Assembly: GCF_900110925.1 (NCBI RefSeq)
Contig: NZ_FOFP01000005.1
Span: 130,581 to 194,580 of the forward strand
Source: Pseudomonas cuatrocienegasensis
GTDB taxonomy: Bacteria; Pseudomonadota; Gammaproteobacteria; Pseudomonadales; Pseudomonadaceae
Direction: 5' to 3'
DNA: 64,000 bases
The translations under genes and the position numbers were made by a program. The notes below the pieces were generated by a model, which worked only from the letters and a program-made list of their open reading frames with translations, ran no database searches and had not been told where the DNA came from. Below are positions 8,778-18,831 of this stretch, in pieces; position 1 is the first letter of the stretch, and every line of letters starts with the position of its first letter.

Positions 8778-9668
8778 GTGCGCCTCGCTGACCTTTTGCG
8801 TTTGCTGCTGCTTGCCGCCATCTGGGGCGCGAGCTTTTTGTTTATGCGCGTCATCGCCCCGGTGCTGGGCAGCATGCCGACGGCCTTCTTCCGCGCCAGC
8901 CTGGGTGCTGTGGGCTTGCTTGCGGTGTTGCTGGTGATGCGCGTGGGCTGGGATTTTCGCGGCAAACTCAAGCAGTGTCTGGTACTCGGGGTGATCAATG
9001 CGGGGCTGCCGTCGGCCATGTACTGCCTGGCCGCACTGGTATTGCCGGCCGGTTATTCAGCGATTTTCAATGCCACCACACCGATGATGGGCGTGCTGAT
9101 CGGCATGCTGTTCTTCGCCGAGGCGTTGACCCTGAGCAAGGCCGCTGGCGTCGCCCTGGGCCTGTTCGGCGTGGCTGTGCTGACCCGCACCGGCCCGGTA
9201 GAGCTGGACCTGCAACTGTTGCTGGGTGCTCTGGCCTGCCTGGTGGCGACTGTCTGCTATGGCTTTGCCGGCTTTCTCGCGCGCCGCTGGATCGGCCAGC
9301 AAGGCGGGCTGGACAACCGCCTGACCGCGTTCAGCAGCCTGTGCGGTGCCAGCCTGTTTCTGCTGCCGCTGTTTCTCGGCTCCCTGGCGCTGCAGCCGCC
9401 AGCCAGTTGGGGTGGGCCGGCGGTGTGGGCGTCCATGGCCGGGCTGGGGCTGCTGTGCACCGCCCTCGCCTACGTGCTGTACTTTCGCCTGCTGAGCGAC
9501 GTCGGCCCGGTCAAGGCCTCGACCACCACCTTTCTGATCCCGCCGTTTGGCGTGCTCTGGGGCGCGCTGCTGCTCGACGAGCCGCTGTCCTGGGCCTACC
9601 TGTATGGCGGTGTACTGATCGCCATCGCCCTCTGGCTGGTGGTACGCCCGAGTGCCACTGCACGCTGA
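8778..9668 (+). CDS. EamA/DMT-family inner-membrane transporter
   Basis: A 296-residue protein with ten predicted membrane segments in two five-helix EamA repeats, starting RLADLLRLLLLAAIWGASFLF-like. The second repeat ends ALLLDEPLSWAYLYGGVLIA, the conserved EamA tail. Start is the GTG at 8778, with GGGAG 6-7 bases upstream. These drug/metabolite transporters usually export amino acids or other metabolites; nothing here fixes the substrate. A second EamA gene converges on it 65 bases away, but the two proteins are not near-identical. Confidence 0.85.
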   Translation: MRLADLLRLLLLAAIWGASFLFMRVIAPVLGSMPTAFFRASLGAVGLLAVLLVMRVGWDFRGKLKQCLVLGVINAGLPSAMYCLAALVLPAGYSAIFNATTPMMGVLIGMLFFAEALTLSKAAGVALGLFGVAVLTRTGPVELDLQLLLGALACLVATVCYGFAGFLARRWIGQQGGLDNRLTAFSSLCGASLFLLPLFLGSLALQPPASWGGPAVWASMAGLGLLCTALAYVLYFRLLSDVGPVKASTTTFLIPPFGVLWGALLLDEPLSWAYLYGGVLIAIALWLVVRPSATAR

Positions 9669-9678
9669 TCAGCGAGGA

Positions 9679-9716
9679 CCTGGGTTGCTGAGCCTGCATG
9701 CGCGCAGAAACCCAGG
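9679..9716. terminator. Bidirectional hairpin between two convergent transporter genes
   Basis: CCTGGGTT at 9679-9686 pairs with AACCCAGG at 9709-9716. It is the only structured element in the 64-base gap between the convergent EamA genes. Confidence 0.5.
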
Positions 9717-9732
9717 CACCCAGGCATGTTAG

Positions 9733-10593
9733 CTAGCGCTGACGGAACACCAACACCAGCCCCAGCACGATCAAGCCCATACCCAGCAAGCTCAGGGGCG
9801 CCAGGCGATTGCCGAATACCAGGTAATCCAGCACGGCGGTGACCGCCGGCACCAGGTAGAACAGGCTGGTGACGTTGACCAGATTGCCCCGCGCGATCAG
9901 GCGGTACAGCAACAGGCTGGCGGCTACCGAAATCACCAAGCCCATCCACAGGGCCGGTAACCAGAAGCTGGCCGACATCTCCAGCTCGAATGGTTGGAAC
10001 GGCACCACCAGTGCACACAGCAGCAAGCCGGCCAGGTACTGCGTCGGCAAGGTGCCCAGTGGGTTGTCACGAATACCCTTCTGCATGATGGTCCCCACCG
10101 TCATGGCGAGTAACGCCGCCAGGGCGCAGAGCATGCCACTCCACGACAGACCGGACAGCCCAATGCCCTGGAACACCACCAACACCAGCCCCAGCAGACC
10201 AAGGGCCAGGCCGAGCAGTCGGGCCGGCGACAAACGTCGCTCCAGGTAAACAGCGGTGAGTATGGGTTGGGTACCGAGCAGCGTGGCCATCAAGCCGGGA
10301 GTGACCTCCTGCTCAAGGGCTAGCAAGTAGAACACCTGATAGGCACCGACCAGCACCAACCCCGTGCGCCAGGCCGCCCAACGCGCGGCAGGCGACGCCG
10401 GACCATGCAAGGGCAACAGGCGCGCCAGCAACACAAACGCACAGCACGCCAGCACAAAGCGCACCAGCAGAAAGGCGAACGGTGAAGCATGGGCCAGGCC
10501 CAGTTTGGAAACGATCGCACCACTGCTCCACAGCAGCACGAACAAGGCTGTGGTGCCATAGGCAACCAGGGTATTGCGGCTCAAGACAATCAT
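9733..10593 (-). CDS. EamA/DMT-family inner-membrane transporter
   Basis: A 286-residue membrane protein with ten predicted helices and the two-fold EamA architecture; the first repeat begins TTALFVLLWSSGAIVSKLGL and the second ends LSLLGMGLIVLGLVLVF. The protein starts MIVLSRNTLVAYG at 10593. It converges with another EamA gene. Function is presumably metabolite export; no substrate can be given. Confidence 0.85.
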   Translation of the reverse strand: MIVLSRNTLVAYGTTALFVLLWSSGAIVSKLGLAHASPFAFLLVRFVLACCAFVLLARLLPLHGPASPAARWAAWRTGLVLVGAYQVFYLLALEQEVTPGLMATLLGTQPILTAVYLERRLSPARLLGLALGLLGLVLVVFQGIGLSGLSWSGMLCALAALLAMTVGTIMQKGIRDNPLGTLPTQYLAGLLLCALVVPFQPFELEMSASFWLPALWMGLVISVAASLLLYRLIARGNLVNVTSLFYLVPAVTAVLDYLVFGNRLAPLSLLGMGLIVLGLVLVFRQR

Positions 10594-11172
10594 GAAAATG
10601 CCACCTGTACAGGCAAAACGATAGCGTCACGTCACGAGGACGGAAGGACGCAGGTCAGGGGAAGGCCGGGCGGCAGGCTGCGCAAGCAACCTGCTGCGGC
10701 CAGGCCTCAGGCCGCTGCTGGCGGCGGAGGCGCGTAGCCCGCTGGCGGGCTGACAGGTGGTGGTGCCAGGGAGGTAATCGCCGCAGGCGCCATCGACTGC
10801 TGCAACGCGTGCAGAACAGAGGACTGGATAGGCGACGCGGCGAAGAAGGACATGAGACGTCTCGACAAAGCGATCAGAAGTTGCCGGACTATAACCCTGC
10901 CCGGGCAAGCCTGACCAGCGCTCTGCCGATTAGCGCTGCGTGATGTTCAGGTCATCGGCCTGCGCCACCTGAAAGCGATGGGGATATCCCGGTTGGCTGT
11001 TGTAACCCGTGCAGACCATAACCACCGAAGACGCGTAGGAGCCCCGCCTCGGGGCGAAGCGATTGCAGCCATTCAGTGACTTCGGCGTTGCCCCTGGCAT
11101 TCGCCGCGGGGCGCGGCTGCCATGAAAAGCATCGTCCCCGTGCAACAGGGCAGACCTATGCCCTCGCGAGGG
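10594..11172. other. Gap with two doubtful small ORFs
   Basis: Two minus-strand ORFs are possible but weak. One at 10707-10853 (48 codons, starts MSFFAASPIQSSVLHAL, ends in a proline run) lacks a good ribosome binding site. One ending at 10930 has a tail MVCTGYNSQPGYPHRF that reads like a real protein but no clear start. No RNA gene or strong terminator was recognised. Confidence 0.3.
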
Positions 11173-12147
11173 CTACTGCTGCAGTTCCTGCTCGGTGAAC
11201 ATATCGCTGAACAGCATGCTCGACAGGTAACGCTCACCGGAGTCCGGCAGCACCACGACCATCGTCTTGCCCTGCATCTCCGGGCGCTCGGCCATGCGTA
11301 CGGCCACGGCCATGGCTGCGCCGCAGGAAATCCCACAGAGAATGCCTTCTTCACGCATCAGTCGCAGGGCCATAGCTTTGGCGTCTTCGTCGGTCACCTG
11401 CTCGACCCGGTCGACCATGCTCAGGTCGAGGTTCTTCGGCACAAAACCGGCGCCGATGCCCTGGATTTTATGCGGGCTGGGTTTGACCTCGTCGCCGGCC
11501 AGGGTCTGAGTAATGACCGGCGAGCTGATCGGCTCCACCGCCACCGAGAGGATCGGCTTGCCCTGGGTCTGCTTGATATAGCGCGACACACCGGTAATGG
11601 TGCCACCAGTACCCACGCCACAGACCAGCACGTCGACCGAGCCTTCGGTGTCGTTCCAGATTTCCGGGCCGGTGGTCTTCTCGTGGATTGCCGGGTTGGC
11701 CGGGTTGTCGAACTGCTGCAGCAGCAGGTAATCCTGGGGGTTGGCGGCGGCCAGTTCGGCGGCTTTGTCGATAGCGCCCTTCATGCCCTTGGCCGCCTCG
11801 GTCAACACCAGTTCGGCACCGAGAGCCTTGAGCACCTTGCGCCGCTCCAGGCTCATGGAGGCCGGCATGGTCAGCAGCAGCTTGTAACCCCGCGCCGCCG
11901 CGACAAAGGCCAGGCCAATGCCGGTATTGCCCGAGGTCGGCTCGACCAGGGTCATGCCCGGCTTGAGTACGCCGCGTTCCTCGGCATCCCAGACCATGCT
12001 GGCACCGATGCGGCACTTGACCGAATAGGCTGGGTTACGCCCCTCGATCTTCGCCAGGATGGTGACCCCCTTGGGCCCGAGACGGTTGATCATCACCAGC
12101 GGCGTGTTGCCGATGGCCTGGGCGTTATCTGCGTAAATACGGCTCAT
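11173..12147 (-). CDS. cysK: O-acetylserine sulfhydrylase A (cysteine synthase)
   Basis: A 324-residue PLP enzyme that makes cysteine from O-acetylserine and sulfide. It carries the PLP-lysine motif [11 protein letters not shown] (lysine near residue 41), the substrate loop [13 protein letters not shown], and the glycine-rich phosphate-binding loop [12 protein letters not shown]. Length is typical of CysK. Start at 12147 ([17 protein letters not shown]) is the standard family start, with AGGAGAGG upstream; a longer in-frame extension has no family match. Confidence 0.95.
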   Translation of the reverse strand: MSRIYADNAQAIGNTPLVMINRLGPKGVTILAKIEGRNPAYSVKCRIGASMVWDAEERGVLKPGMTLVEPTSGNTGIGLAFVAAARGYKLLLTMPASMSLERRKVLKALGAELVLTEAAKGMKGAIDKAAELAAANPQDYLLLQQFDNPANPAIHEKTTGPEIWNDTEGSVDVLVCGVGTGGTITGVSRYIKQTQGKPILSVAVEPISSPVITQTLAGDEVKPSPHKIQGIGAGFVPKNLDLSMVDRVEQVTDEDAKAMALRLMREEGILCGISCGAAMAVAVRMAERPEMQGKTMVVVLPDSGERYLSSMLFSDMFTEQELQQ

Positions 12148-12278
12148 GCTGCCTCTCCTTGATGCGCGAGGCACACAGCCTATGCCCGCTGCTGGCAGGC
12201 GTCCAGCCGCAAAAACGCTCGAACTCACCATGCACCCTCAGGGTCAATCACTGTGTCTGATTACCACCGGCCCTGCTT

Positions 12279-13346
12279 ATGCTGCTCCGTAAACGCCTCC
12301 CGCTTATCCTGCTCGGCCTGGGCGCCCTGCTGCTCGCGCTGCACGTCACCCTACCCTACCTGGCGCGCGACTACCTGAATGGCAAGCTGGCCGAGATGGG
12401 GGATTACCGCGGGCAGATTGACGACATCGACCTGGCGCTCTGGCGCGGCGGCTACCGGATCAACGGCTTGCGCATCGTCAAAGCCGAGCGCGAAGCGCCC
12501 GTGCCGTTCGTCGATGCGCCACAGATCGATATTGCGGTGAGCTGGAATGAGCTCTGGCGCAAACGCGAGGTGGTCGCCCGCGTGGTGTTCGAGAACCCCG
12601 AACTGAACTTCGTCGATGGTGAAGGCGCAGACGACTCGCAGACCGGTGAAGGCGTCGACTGGGCTGAACAATTGAACAAGCTGCTGCCCATCACCCTCAA
12701 TGAAGTACGGGTGAACAACGGCACCGTGGGCTTCCATAATTTCGCCTCGACACCACCGGTGGACATCAAGGCCACTGCGGTCAACGCCAGCCTGTATAAC
12801 CTGACCAACGTGGCCGACGCCCAGGGCAAGCGCGTGGCCCGTTTCGAGGGCAACGCCCAACTGCTCGACCATGCGCCCCTGGAAGCCACGGCGGTGTTCG
12901 ACCCGTACCACAACTTCGAGGATTTCGAGTTTCGCGTACGCGCCACCGACGTCGAACTGCCGCGCCTCAACGACTTCGCCAGCGCCTATGGCAACTTCGA
13001 CTTCGCCGCCGGCACCGGCGATCTGGTGGTCGAGGCCAGCGCCGAGCAAGGCCAGCTCAGCGGCTATATCAAACCGCTGCTGCACAATGTGGAAATCTTC
13101 AACTGGCAACAGGATGTCGAGCGCGACGACAAAGGTTTCTTCCGTGGCCTCTGGGAAGCCCTGGTTGGCGGCGGCGAAGCCCTGCTGAAGAACCAGCGCC
13201 GCGACCAGTTCGCCACCCGCGTAGAACTCAGCGGCAGCGTGCACCAACAGAATGTCAGTACCTTCCAGGCGTTTATCGGCATCCTGCGCAATGCCTTTAT
13301 CGAAGCTTTCGACCCGCGCTTTGAAGGCCCACCCGCGCAAGACTGA
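12279..13346 (+). CDS. DUF748/AsmA-like membrane-anchored protein
   Basis: A 355-residue protein with a single N-terminal transmembrane anchor (about residues 5-28, PLILLGLGALLLALHVTLPY) followed by a large beta-rich region that would lie in the periplasm. It matches the DUF748 group within the AsmA-like/BridgeForming proteins, which are implicated in envelope lipid transport or outer-membrane assembly. It is divergent from cysK and followed by the MoxR gene 122 bases downstream. No catalytic motif was seen; the specific role is unknown. Confidence 0.75.
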   Translation: MLLRKRLPLILLGLGALLLALHVTLPYLARDYLNGKLAEMGDYRGQIDDIDLALWRGGYRINGLRIVKAEREAPVPFVDAPQIDIAVSWNELWRKREVVARVVFENPELNFVDGEGADDSQTGEGVDWAEQLNKLLPITLNEVRVNNGTVGFHNFASTPPVDIKATAVNASLYNLTNVADAQGKRVARFEGNAQLLDHAPLEATAVFDPYHNFEDFEFRVRATDVELPRLNDFASAYGNFDFAAGTGDLVVEASAEQGQLSGYIKPLLHNVEIFNWQQDVERDDKGFFRGLWEALVGGGEALLKNQRRDQFATRVELSGSVHQQNVSTFQAFIGILRNAFIEAFDPRFEGPPAQD

Positions 13347-13468
13347 GCCACCGTGACTGCCCATTCAGTGACTGAATGACCCGTCTGCGTTCACAGTCGT
13401 GAAGCCGGCGCGGTATAGTCTCGCCCACTGTTCAACTGTCCGGGCGCGCCCCGTTCGAGGATTTTCCG

Positions 13469-14314
13469 ATGAAGTTTGAAGGCACCCAGTCCTACGTCGC
13501 CACCGACGACCTCAAGCTGGCGGTCAATGCCGCCATCACCCTGCAACGCCCGCTGCTGGTCAAGGGCGAGCCAGGCACCGGCAAGACCATGCTCGCCGAG
13601 CAACTGGCCGAATCTTTCGGCGCGCGCCTGATCACCTGGCACATCAAGTCCACCACCAAGGCCCACCAGGGCCTCTACGAGTATGACGCGGTCAGCCGCC
13701 TACGCGACTCGCAGCTGGATTCGGACAAAGTTCACGACGTGCGCAACTACATCAAGAAGGGCAAGCTGTGGGAGGCCTTCGAGAGCGATGAGCGGGTGAT
13801 CCTGCTGATCGACGAGATCGACAAGGCCGACATCGAGTTCCCCAACGACCTGCTGCAAGAACTCGACAAGATGGAGTTCTACGTTTACGAAACCAACGAG
13901 ACGATCAAGGCCAAGCAGCGCCCGATCATCATCATCACCTCGAACAACGAGAAGGAACTGCCCGACGCCTTCCTGCGCCGCTGCTTCTTCCACTACATCG
14001 CCTTCCCGGACCGCGTGACCCTGGAGAAGATCGTCGATGTGCACTACCCCAATATCAAGAAGGACCTGGTCGCCGAAGCGCTGGACGTGTTCTTCGACGT
14101 GCGCAAAGTGCCGGGCCTGAAGAAAAAGCCCTCCACCAGCGAACTGGTCGACTGGCTCAAGCTGCTGATGGCCGACAACATCGGCGAAGCCGTGCTGCGC
14201 GAACGCGACCCGACCAAAGCTATCCCGCCCCTGGCCGGCGCGCTGGTGAAGAACGAGCAGGATGTGCAGTTGCTCGAACGCCTGGCGTTTATGAGCCGTC
14301 GTGCCAGTCGTTAA
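13469..14314 (+). CDS. MoxR-family AAA+ ATPase
   Basis: A 281-residue AAA+ protein with Walker A GEPGTGKTMLAE (about residues 34-45), Walker B ILLIDEIDKAD (about 111-121), sensor 1 ITSNNEKELPDAFLRRC (about 155-171, with the arginine-finger position) and a lid domain. MoxR ATPases act as chaperones or activators, typically with a von Willebrand factor A partner. That partner is present two genes downstream, with a GFA-family gene inserted between. Confidence 0.9.
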   Translation: MKFEGTQSYVATDDLKLAVNAAITLQRPLLVKGEPGTGKTMLAEQLAESFGARLITWHIKSTTKAHQGLYEYDAVSRLRDSQLDSDKVHDVRNYIKKGKLWEAFESDERVILLIDEIDKADIEFPNDLLQELDKMEFYVYETNETIKAKQRPIIIITSNNEKELPDAFLRRCFFHYIAFPDRVTLEKIVDVHYPNIKKDLVAEALDVFFDVRKVPGLKKKPSTSELVDWLKLLMADNIGEAVLRERDPTKAIPPLAGALVKNEQDVQLLERLAFMSRRASR

Positions 14315-14330
14315 GAATAGGGAACAAGCC

Positions 14331-14726
14331 ATGCACAGCGGCAGTTGCCTTTGCGCTGCAGTGAAATACCGCATCGACGCACCTATCGACTCGGCGAATC
14401 ATTGCCATTGCGTGATGTGTCGCAAAGCCCATGGCGCGGCATTTGCCACTTACGTCAATGTGCGGCGCAAGCACTTTCACTTCACACAGGGCGAGGAATC
14501 ACTGGGCCTCTATCACTCCTCACCGGGCGTGACGCGGACCTTTTGCAAAAATTGTGGCTCGACCTTGCAGTGGTACAGCGAACAGCCCCATCCGAACTGG
14601 CTTTCAGTAGCATTGGGCACGCTGGATACAGCAGTGGGCGAGATCGCTCAGACGCATATTTACCCGGAATCGAAAGCCGACTGGTACACCATCAATGATG
14701 GGCTGCCAGTGGAGCAGCGCTCCTAA
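14331..14726 (+). CDS. GFA-family (CENP-V/GFA) zinc protein
   Basis: A 131-residue protein beginning MHSGSCLCAAVKYRI with the GFA zinc-binding cysteine pattern: C-x-C near residue 6, HCHCVMCRKAHGAAFATY at about 32-49, and FCKNCGSTLQWYSE at about 75-88. The family includes glutathione-dependent formaldehyde-activating enzyme, though most members have unknown substrates. It lies 16 bases after the MoxR gene and 37 before the VWA gene on the same strand, so the three are probably co-transcribed. Confidence 0.85.
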   Translation: MHSGSCLCAAVKYRIDAPIDSANHCHCVMCRKAHGAAFATYVNVRRKHFHFTQGEESLGLYHSSPGVTRTFCKNCGSTLQWYSEQPHPNWLSVALGTLDTAVGEIAQTHIYPESKADWYTINDGLPVEQRS

Positions 14727-14763
14727 AAGCGCCGCAATCAACCGAATTCACGAGGACGCAGCC

Positions 14764-15942
14764 ATGCTGCTCAACCTATTCAACGAAATGCGCGCCGCCA
14801 AGGTGCCGGTGTCGGTGCGCGAGCTGCTCGACCTGATCAACGCGTTGAAGCACAACGTCGTGTTCGCCGATATGGACGAGTTCTACTTCCTCGCGCGCAC
14901 CATCCTGGTCAAGGACGAGCGGCATTTCGACAAGTTCGACCGCGCGTTCGGCGCCTACTTCAACGGCCTGCAGAACCTCAACCAGCATATCGAGGCGTTG
15001 ATCCCCGATGAGTGGCTGCGCAAGGAGTTCGAGCGTTCGCTGACTGACGAGGAGCGTGCCAAGATCGAGTCCCTCGGCGGCCTGGACAAGCTGATCGAGG
15101 AGTTCAAGAAACGCCTCGAAGAACAGAAGGAACGCCACGCTGGTGGCAATAAGTGGATCGGCACCGGCGGCACCAGCCCGTTCGGCTCTGGCGGCTTCAA
15201 CCCGGAAGGCATTCGCGTGGGCGACGCCGGCAAGCGCCAGGGCAAAGCGGTCAAAGTGTGGGACCAGCGCGAGTACAAGAACCTCGACGACCAGGTCGAG
15301 CTGGGCACGCGCAATATCAAGGTAGCCCTGCGCCGCCTGCGCAAGTTCGCCCGCCAGGGCGCCCAGGACGAACTGGACCTGGACGGCACCATCGACCACA
15401 CCGCGAAAGACGGCGGCCTGCTGAATATCCAGATGCGCCCGGAACGGCGTAACGCAGTGAAACTGCTGATCCTGTTCGATATCGGCGGCTCGATGGATGC
15501 CCACGTCAAGGTCTGCGAAGAACTATTCAGCGCCTGCAAGACCGAGTTCAAGCACATGGAGTATTTCTACTTCCATAACTGCGTGTACGAGTCGGTGTGG
15601 AAGAACAACCTGCGTCGCACCAGCGAGCGCTTCTCCACCCAGGACCTGCTGCACAAGTATGGCGCCGACTACAAGGTGGTGTTCGTCGGCGACGCAGCCA
15701 TGGCGCCCTATGAGATCACCCAGGCCGGCGGCAGCGTCGAGCATTGGAACGAGGAGCCAGGTTACGTCTGGATCAAGCGATTTATGGAGAAGTACAAGAA
15801 GCTTATCTGGATCAACCCCTACCCCAAGGACACCTGGAGCTACACCGCCTCGACCAGCATCATGCGCGAGCTGCTCAACGAGCAGATGTACCCGCTGACG
15901 CTGCAGGGGCTGGAAGACGGCATGCGCTTTCTGTCCAAGTAA
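14764..15942 (+). CDS. VWA domain protein, CoxE-like
   Basis: A 392-residue protein whose C-terminal half is a CoxE-type VWA domain with the metal-site motif ILFDIGGSMDAHVK (about residue 232); DxGGS replaces the canonical DxSxS. The N-terminal half is helical and charged (KRLEEQKERH near residue 120). It is the expected partner of the MoxR ATPase, probably in an assembly or activation function. The ATG at 14764 is preceded by GAGGACGCAGCC; the longer frame from 14695 overlaps the GFA gene and is rejected. Confidence 0.85.
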   Translation: MLLNLFNEMRAAKVPVSVRELLDLINALKHNVVFADMDEFYFLARTILVKDERHFDKFDRAFGAYFNGLQNLNQHIEALIPDEWLRKEFERSLTDEERAKIESLGGLDKLIEEFKKRLEEQKERHAGGNKWIGTGGTSPFGSGGFNPEGIRVGDAGKRQGKAVKVWDQREYKNLDDQVELGTRNIKVALRRLRKFARQGAQDELDLDGTIDHTAKDGGLLNIQMRPERRNAVKLLILFDIGGSMDAHVKVCEELFSACKTEFKHMEYFYFHNCVYESVWKNNLRRTSERFSTQDLLHKYGADYKVVFVGDAAMAPYEITQAGGSVEHWNEEPGYVWIKRFMEKYKKLIWINPYPKDTWSYTASTSIMRELLNEQMYPLTLQGLEDGMRFLSK

Positions 15943-15948
15943 CGCAAA

Positions 15949-15966
15949 CAGGCCCGTTAGGGCCTG
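15949..15966 (+). terminator. Hairpin after the VWA gene
   Basis: CAGGCCC-GTTA-GGGCCTG, a perfect 7-bp stem directly after the stop and between two convergent genes. The following T content is modest. Confidence 0.6.
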
Positions 15967-15985
15967 CTGTGTAAAGCCGGTTGGC

Positions 15986-18148
15986 CTAGGCCTTCTTGAT
16001 CTTGAAGCGGCTCAGCTCCCGCTGCATCAACGAAGCGCGGTCCGACAGTTCCTTGGCTGCCACCGCACAGGCTTGTGAATTGGACTGATTCTTCTGCGTC
16101 ACTTCGTCAATTTGCTCAAGGCCGATACTTGCCTGCTGCAAGCCGGAAGCCTGTTCGCTGGAGGCCTGGTAGATCTGTGACACCAGGTTGGAGACCGCGG
16201 TGGTGCCGGTGACGATGCTCTTCAGCGACTCGGCGGTGCGCCCGGCGATAATCATGCCGCGCTGGGTCTTGATCGACGAGTCGGCAATCAGCGCCGAGGT
16301 TTGCTGCGCCGCCTCGGCGCTGCGTGCGGCCAGGCTGCGGACTTCATCAGCGACCACGGCAAACCCGCGCCCCAGCTCGCCAGCCCGTGCGGCTTCAATC
16401 GCCGCGTTCAACGCCAGCAGGTTGGTCTGGGCGGCAATATTGTCGATGGTGGTGATAATCGCGGTGATGTCTTTGCCCGAGTTGTCGATTTCAGCCATGG
16501 CGGCAATCAGCTCGCTCATCAATTTGTCGCTTTCGCCGGCATCGGCGCGTGAGGTTTGCGATTGCAAGTCGGCCTTTTTCGCATTGGCGGCGTTGTCGCT
16601 GGTTTGCGCCGCCATTTGTGTCATCACCGCACTGATCTCGGTGATCGACGAAGCCGAGTTGGACGCCCCGTCCGACAAGGACTGACTCAGCTCGGTGACC
16701 TGTGCCGAACTGCCGGTGATCTGGGTCGCGCTGCGTTGCACTTCGGAGATCAGACCATTGAGGTTGCCAACCATCTTCTCCAGGGAAATACCCAGGGTGT
16801 CCTGAGGTGACGACAGCTGCACCTGCAGGTCCAGATCGCCCTCGGAGATACGCTCGGCGACCCGCACCTGGCGTTGCAGGCTTTGCGACATATCGTTGAG
16901 GGCAAAAGACAGTTGCCCGACCTCGTCCTCGGTTTTCTGCACCAGACGCTGGGAGAAATCACCCAGGCTGATATTGCCCGCCAGTACCGCAGCCTCGCGA
17001 ATCGGCCCAACAATCTTTGCCGCGGTCAGCCACAGGGCGACCAGGGCCAGCAGGGAAATCACCAAGCCCGCGGACACCTGCCAGAAGCTGTTGCTGATAC
17101 TGCGCGCCTGCAGTTCCTGCTCCAGGGCAATCGCCTGGCTCATGACTACGGCTTTAGGCAGGCGAATCAACAGCGCCCAGGGTTTGCCGGTGCGGCCTAA
17201 CTCAATCGGCATCAGCACCTCGAAGTTCCCGGTACTCGGGTCGAGCAAGCTCTGGGCACGCCCCGCCTGGATGTCCCCCAGGACCTTTTCCCAGGACGTC
17301 GGCAGTAAGGTCTTGAGCGCCTGCCCGATCAAATCACTGCGCTGGCTGTCGGCAACTATTAATCCCTGGTTGCTCAGAATGGATACGGAACCTTTGCCGT
17401 CATACAGCTCAGTGGACATTTGCTCGCTGAGCTTCTGAATAAAAGAAATATCAAAGTCAGCCCCCACCACCCCATAAAATTTGCCATTGGCCACGATCGG
17501 CACTGACAAGGTGGTTAACCAGACATTCTTGCCCTGCACCACGTAGGGCAGCGGGTCCAGCACGCTTTCTGTCAAGGTGTCGCGCGGGCCGCTGTACCAG
17601 CCGCCTTTCAATACCCCGTTGGGGTGGCGATCCGCCGAGTCATACTCCACCAGCGGCTGTACCGCGATAGTGCCGTCGGCACTGCGCGTCCAGTACGGTG
17701 TAAAGCGCCCGGTCTGGGGATTATTGCCATCCTGATCGTTGCGAAACGCAGAATCCTGCCCGTCCAGGGCATCCGGCTCCCAGCAGGAATAAGTACCGTT
17801 GAAGTCGGGATTACTCTTCAGAACGCTGAGCAATACCGTATTGATTTGCTCACGACCAATGTCCAGCGGGCTTTGCGCAGCCTTGCTGGCAGCAAAGGTA
17901 TTGGCCATGGTGCGCGCCGCATCCAAAGCGCCCTGCAACTTGGTTTGAATGGCATTGGCACGAGACTCGGCCAGGTTTTCAACTTCCCGGAAGGTCGCTT
18001 TTTCAATCAGACCAGAAACCTCCTCGGCAACATATGCCTCATTCGCCCGGGCACTAAAAAGCCCATATCCCACCAGACTGGCGGACGAGAAAAACAGGCA
18101 TATGCCCGCTGTCACACATATGCGCATCTGCAGCGACTTGAACTTCAT
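15986..18148 (-). CDS. Methyl-accepting chemotaxis protein with dCache sensor
   Basis: A 720-residue transmembrane chemoreceptor. An N-terminal membrane segment (about residues 10-30) is followed by a periplasmic double-Cache ligand domain (about 35-360, with a GWYSGPRDT stretch and [12 protein letters not shown]). Then come a second membrane segment, a HAMP domain and the cytoplasmic signalling coiled coil with the hairpin tip [20 protein letters not shown]. No C-terminal CheR/CheB pentapeptide is seen. Double-Cache receptors of this type in Pseudomonas bind amino acids, polyamines or organic acids; the ligand cannot be assigned. Start at 18148 ([10 protein letters not shown]) is chosen because the upstream extension has no family character. 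Confidence 0.9.
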   Translation of the reverse strand: MKFKSLQMRICVTAGICLFFSSASLVGYGLFSARANEAYVAEEVSGLIEKATFREVENLAESRANAIQTKLQGALDAARTMANTFAASKAAQSPLDIGREQINTVLLSVLKSNPDFNGTYSCWEPDALDGQDSAFRNDQDGNNPQTGRFTPYWTRSADGTIAVQPLVEYDSADRHPNGVLKGGWYSGPRDTLTESVLDPLPYVVQGKNVWLTTLSVPIVANGKFYGVVGADFDISFIQKLSEQMSTELYDGKGSVSILSNQGLIVADSQRSDLIGQALKTLLPTSWEKVLGDIQAGRAQSLLDPSTGNFEVLMPIELGRTGKPWALLIRLPKAVVMSQAIALEQELQARSISNSFWQVSAGLVISLLALVALWLTAAKIVGPIREAAVLAGNISLGDFSQRLVQKTEDEVGQLSFALNDMSQSLQRQVRVAERISEGDLDLQVQLSSPQDTLGISLEKMVGNLNGLISEVQRSATQITGSSAQVTELSQSLSDGASNSASSITEISAVMTQMAAQTSDNAANAKKADLQSQTSRADAGESDKLMSELIAAMAEIDNSGKDITAIITTIDNIAAQTNLLALNAAIEAARAGELGRGFAVVADEVRSLAARSAEAAQQTSALIADSSIKTQRGMIIAGRTAESLKSIVTGTTAVSNLVSQIYQASSEQASGLQQASIGLEQIDEVTQKNQSNSQACAVAAKELSDRASLMQRELSRFKIKKA

Positions 18149-18831
18149 AACGCCCTCGGTCTTTCTAATTTTGCGTAAAAGATGGCAGCATCCAATTCCC
18201 TTGCACAAAACTTCCAAACGACGAAAAGCGTTCACCCGCCATCATTCATCGCTAAGGGCAACTCCCCTCAACATGAGCGTGGTGATTTATCTGGATGTCA
18301 AAACCGCTTATCCCAGAGCAGGACAGCAGCTCCTCACCTGGCAAGCACCGTTCAGGAAGCTCCCCTGGGTGGACGACAGAGAGGGACACGGCACGAATGC
18401 ATTCAGATCAACAGCACCAGTACCATGCGCCTATTATTTTCAGCCCAAAAAAAATTAAAACCAGCACAAATAAAAAATACGGCCCTGATCTGCAAACCGA
18501 AAGCCTTCAAAAAGTTAAACACGCTAAATAAAGCTCAATACTGACGCAGATCAGGCTGGGGCTAGATTAAATTAGAAAACGGCCCATGACAGTTAATACT
18601 TTAGCGCAATCGCAACTACTACTTTAGTAGCACTCACAACAACAATACCATCAGAGAAACAAGAGAAACCTATAGCTTTCAAGCCTAAACCGACCTCACA
18701 CAACCACTACACCGCCGGCCTATTAAATATTGACGCAAAGTCACAACACCAAAATTTACGCAAAACTAAAAAGAACCATAACCATTAAGATAAAGATTAA
18801 AACTCAACCAAATCTGGATTTTAATTCTTAG
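18149..18831. other. AT-rich intergenic region between chemoreceptor and IS element
   Basis: The stretch 18440-18830 is visibly richer in A and T than the surrounding chromosome and has no convincing gene. It contains the chemoreceptor promoter on the minus strand and ends exactly at the IS element. It may mark an island border or an old insertion scar. Confidence 0.5.

Noticed and set aside
10930..11145. 71-codon minus-strand frame as a firm gene
   Set aside because: The C-terminal part looks protein-like, but no start codon with a ribosome binding site could be chosen; kept only as a note.
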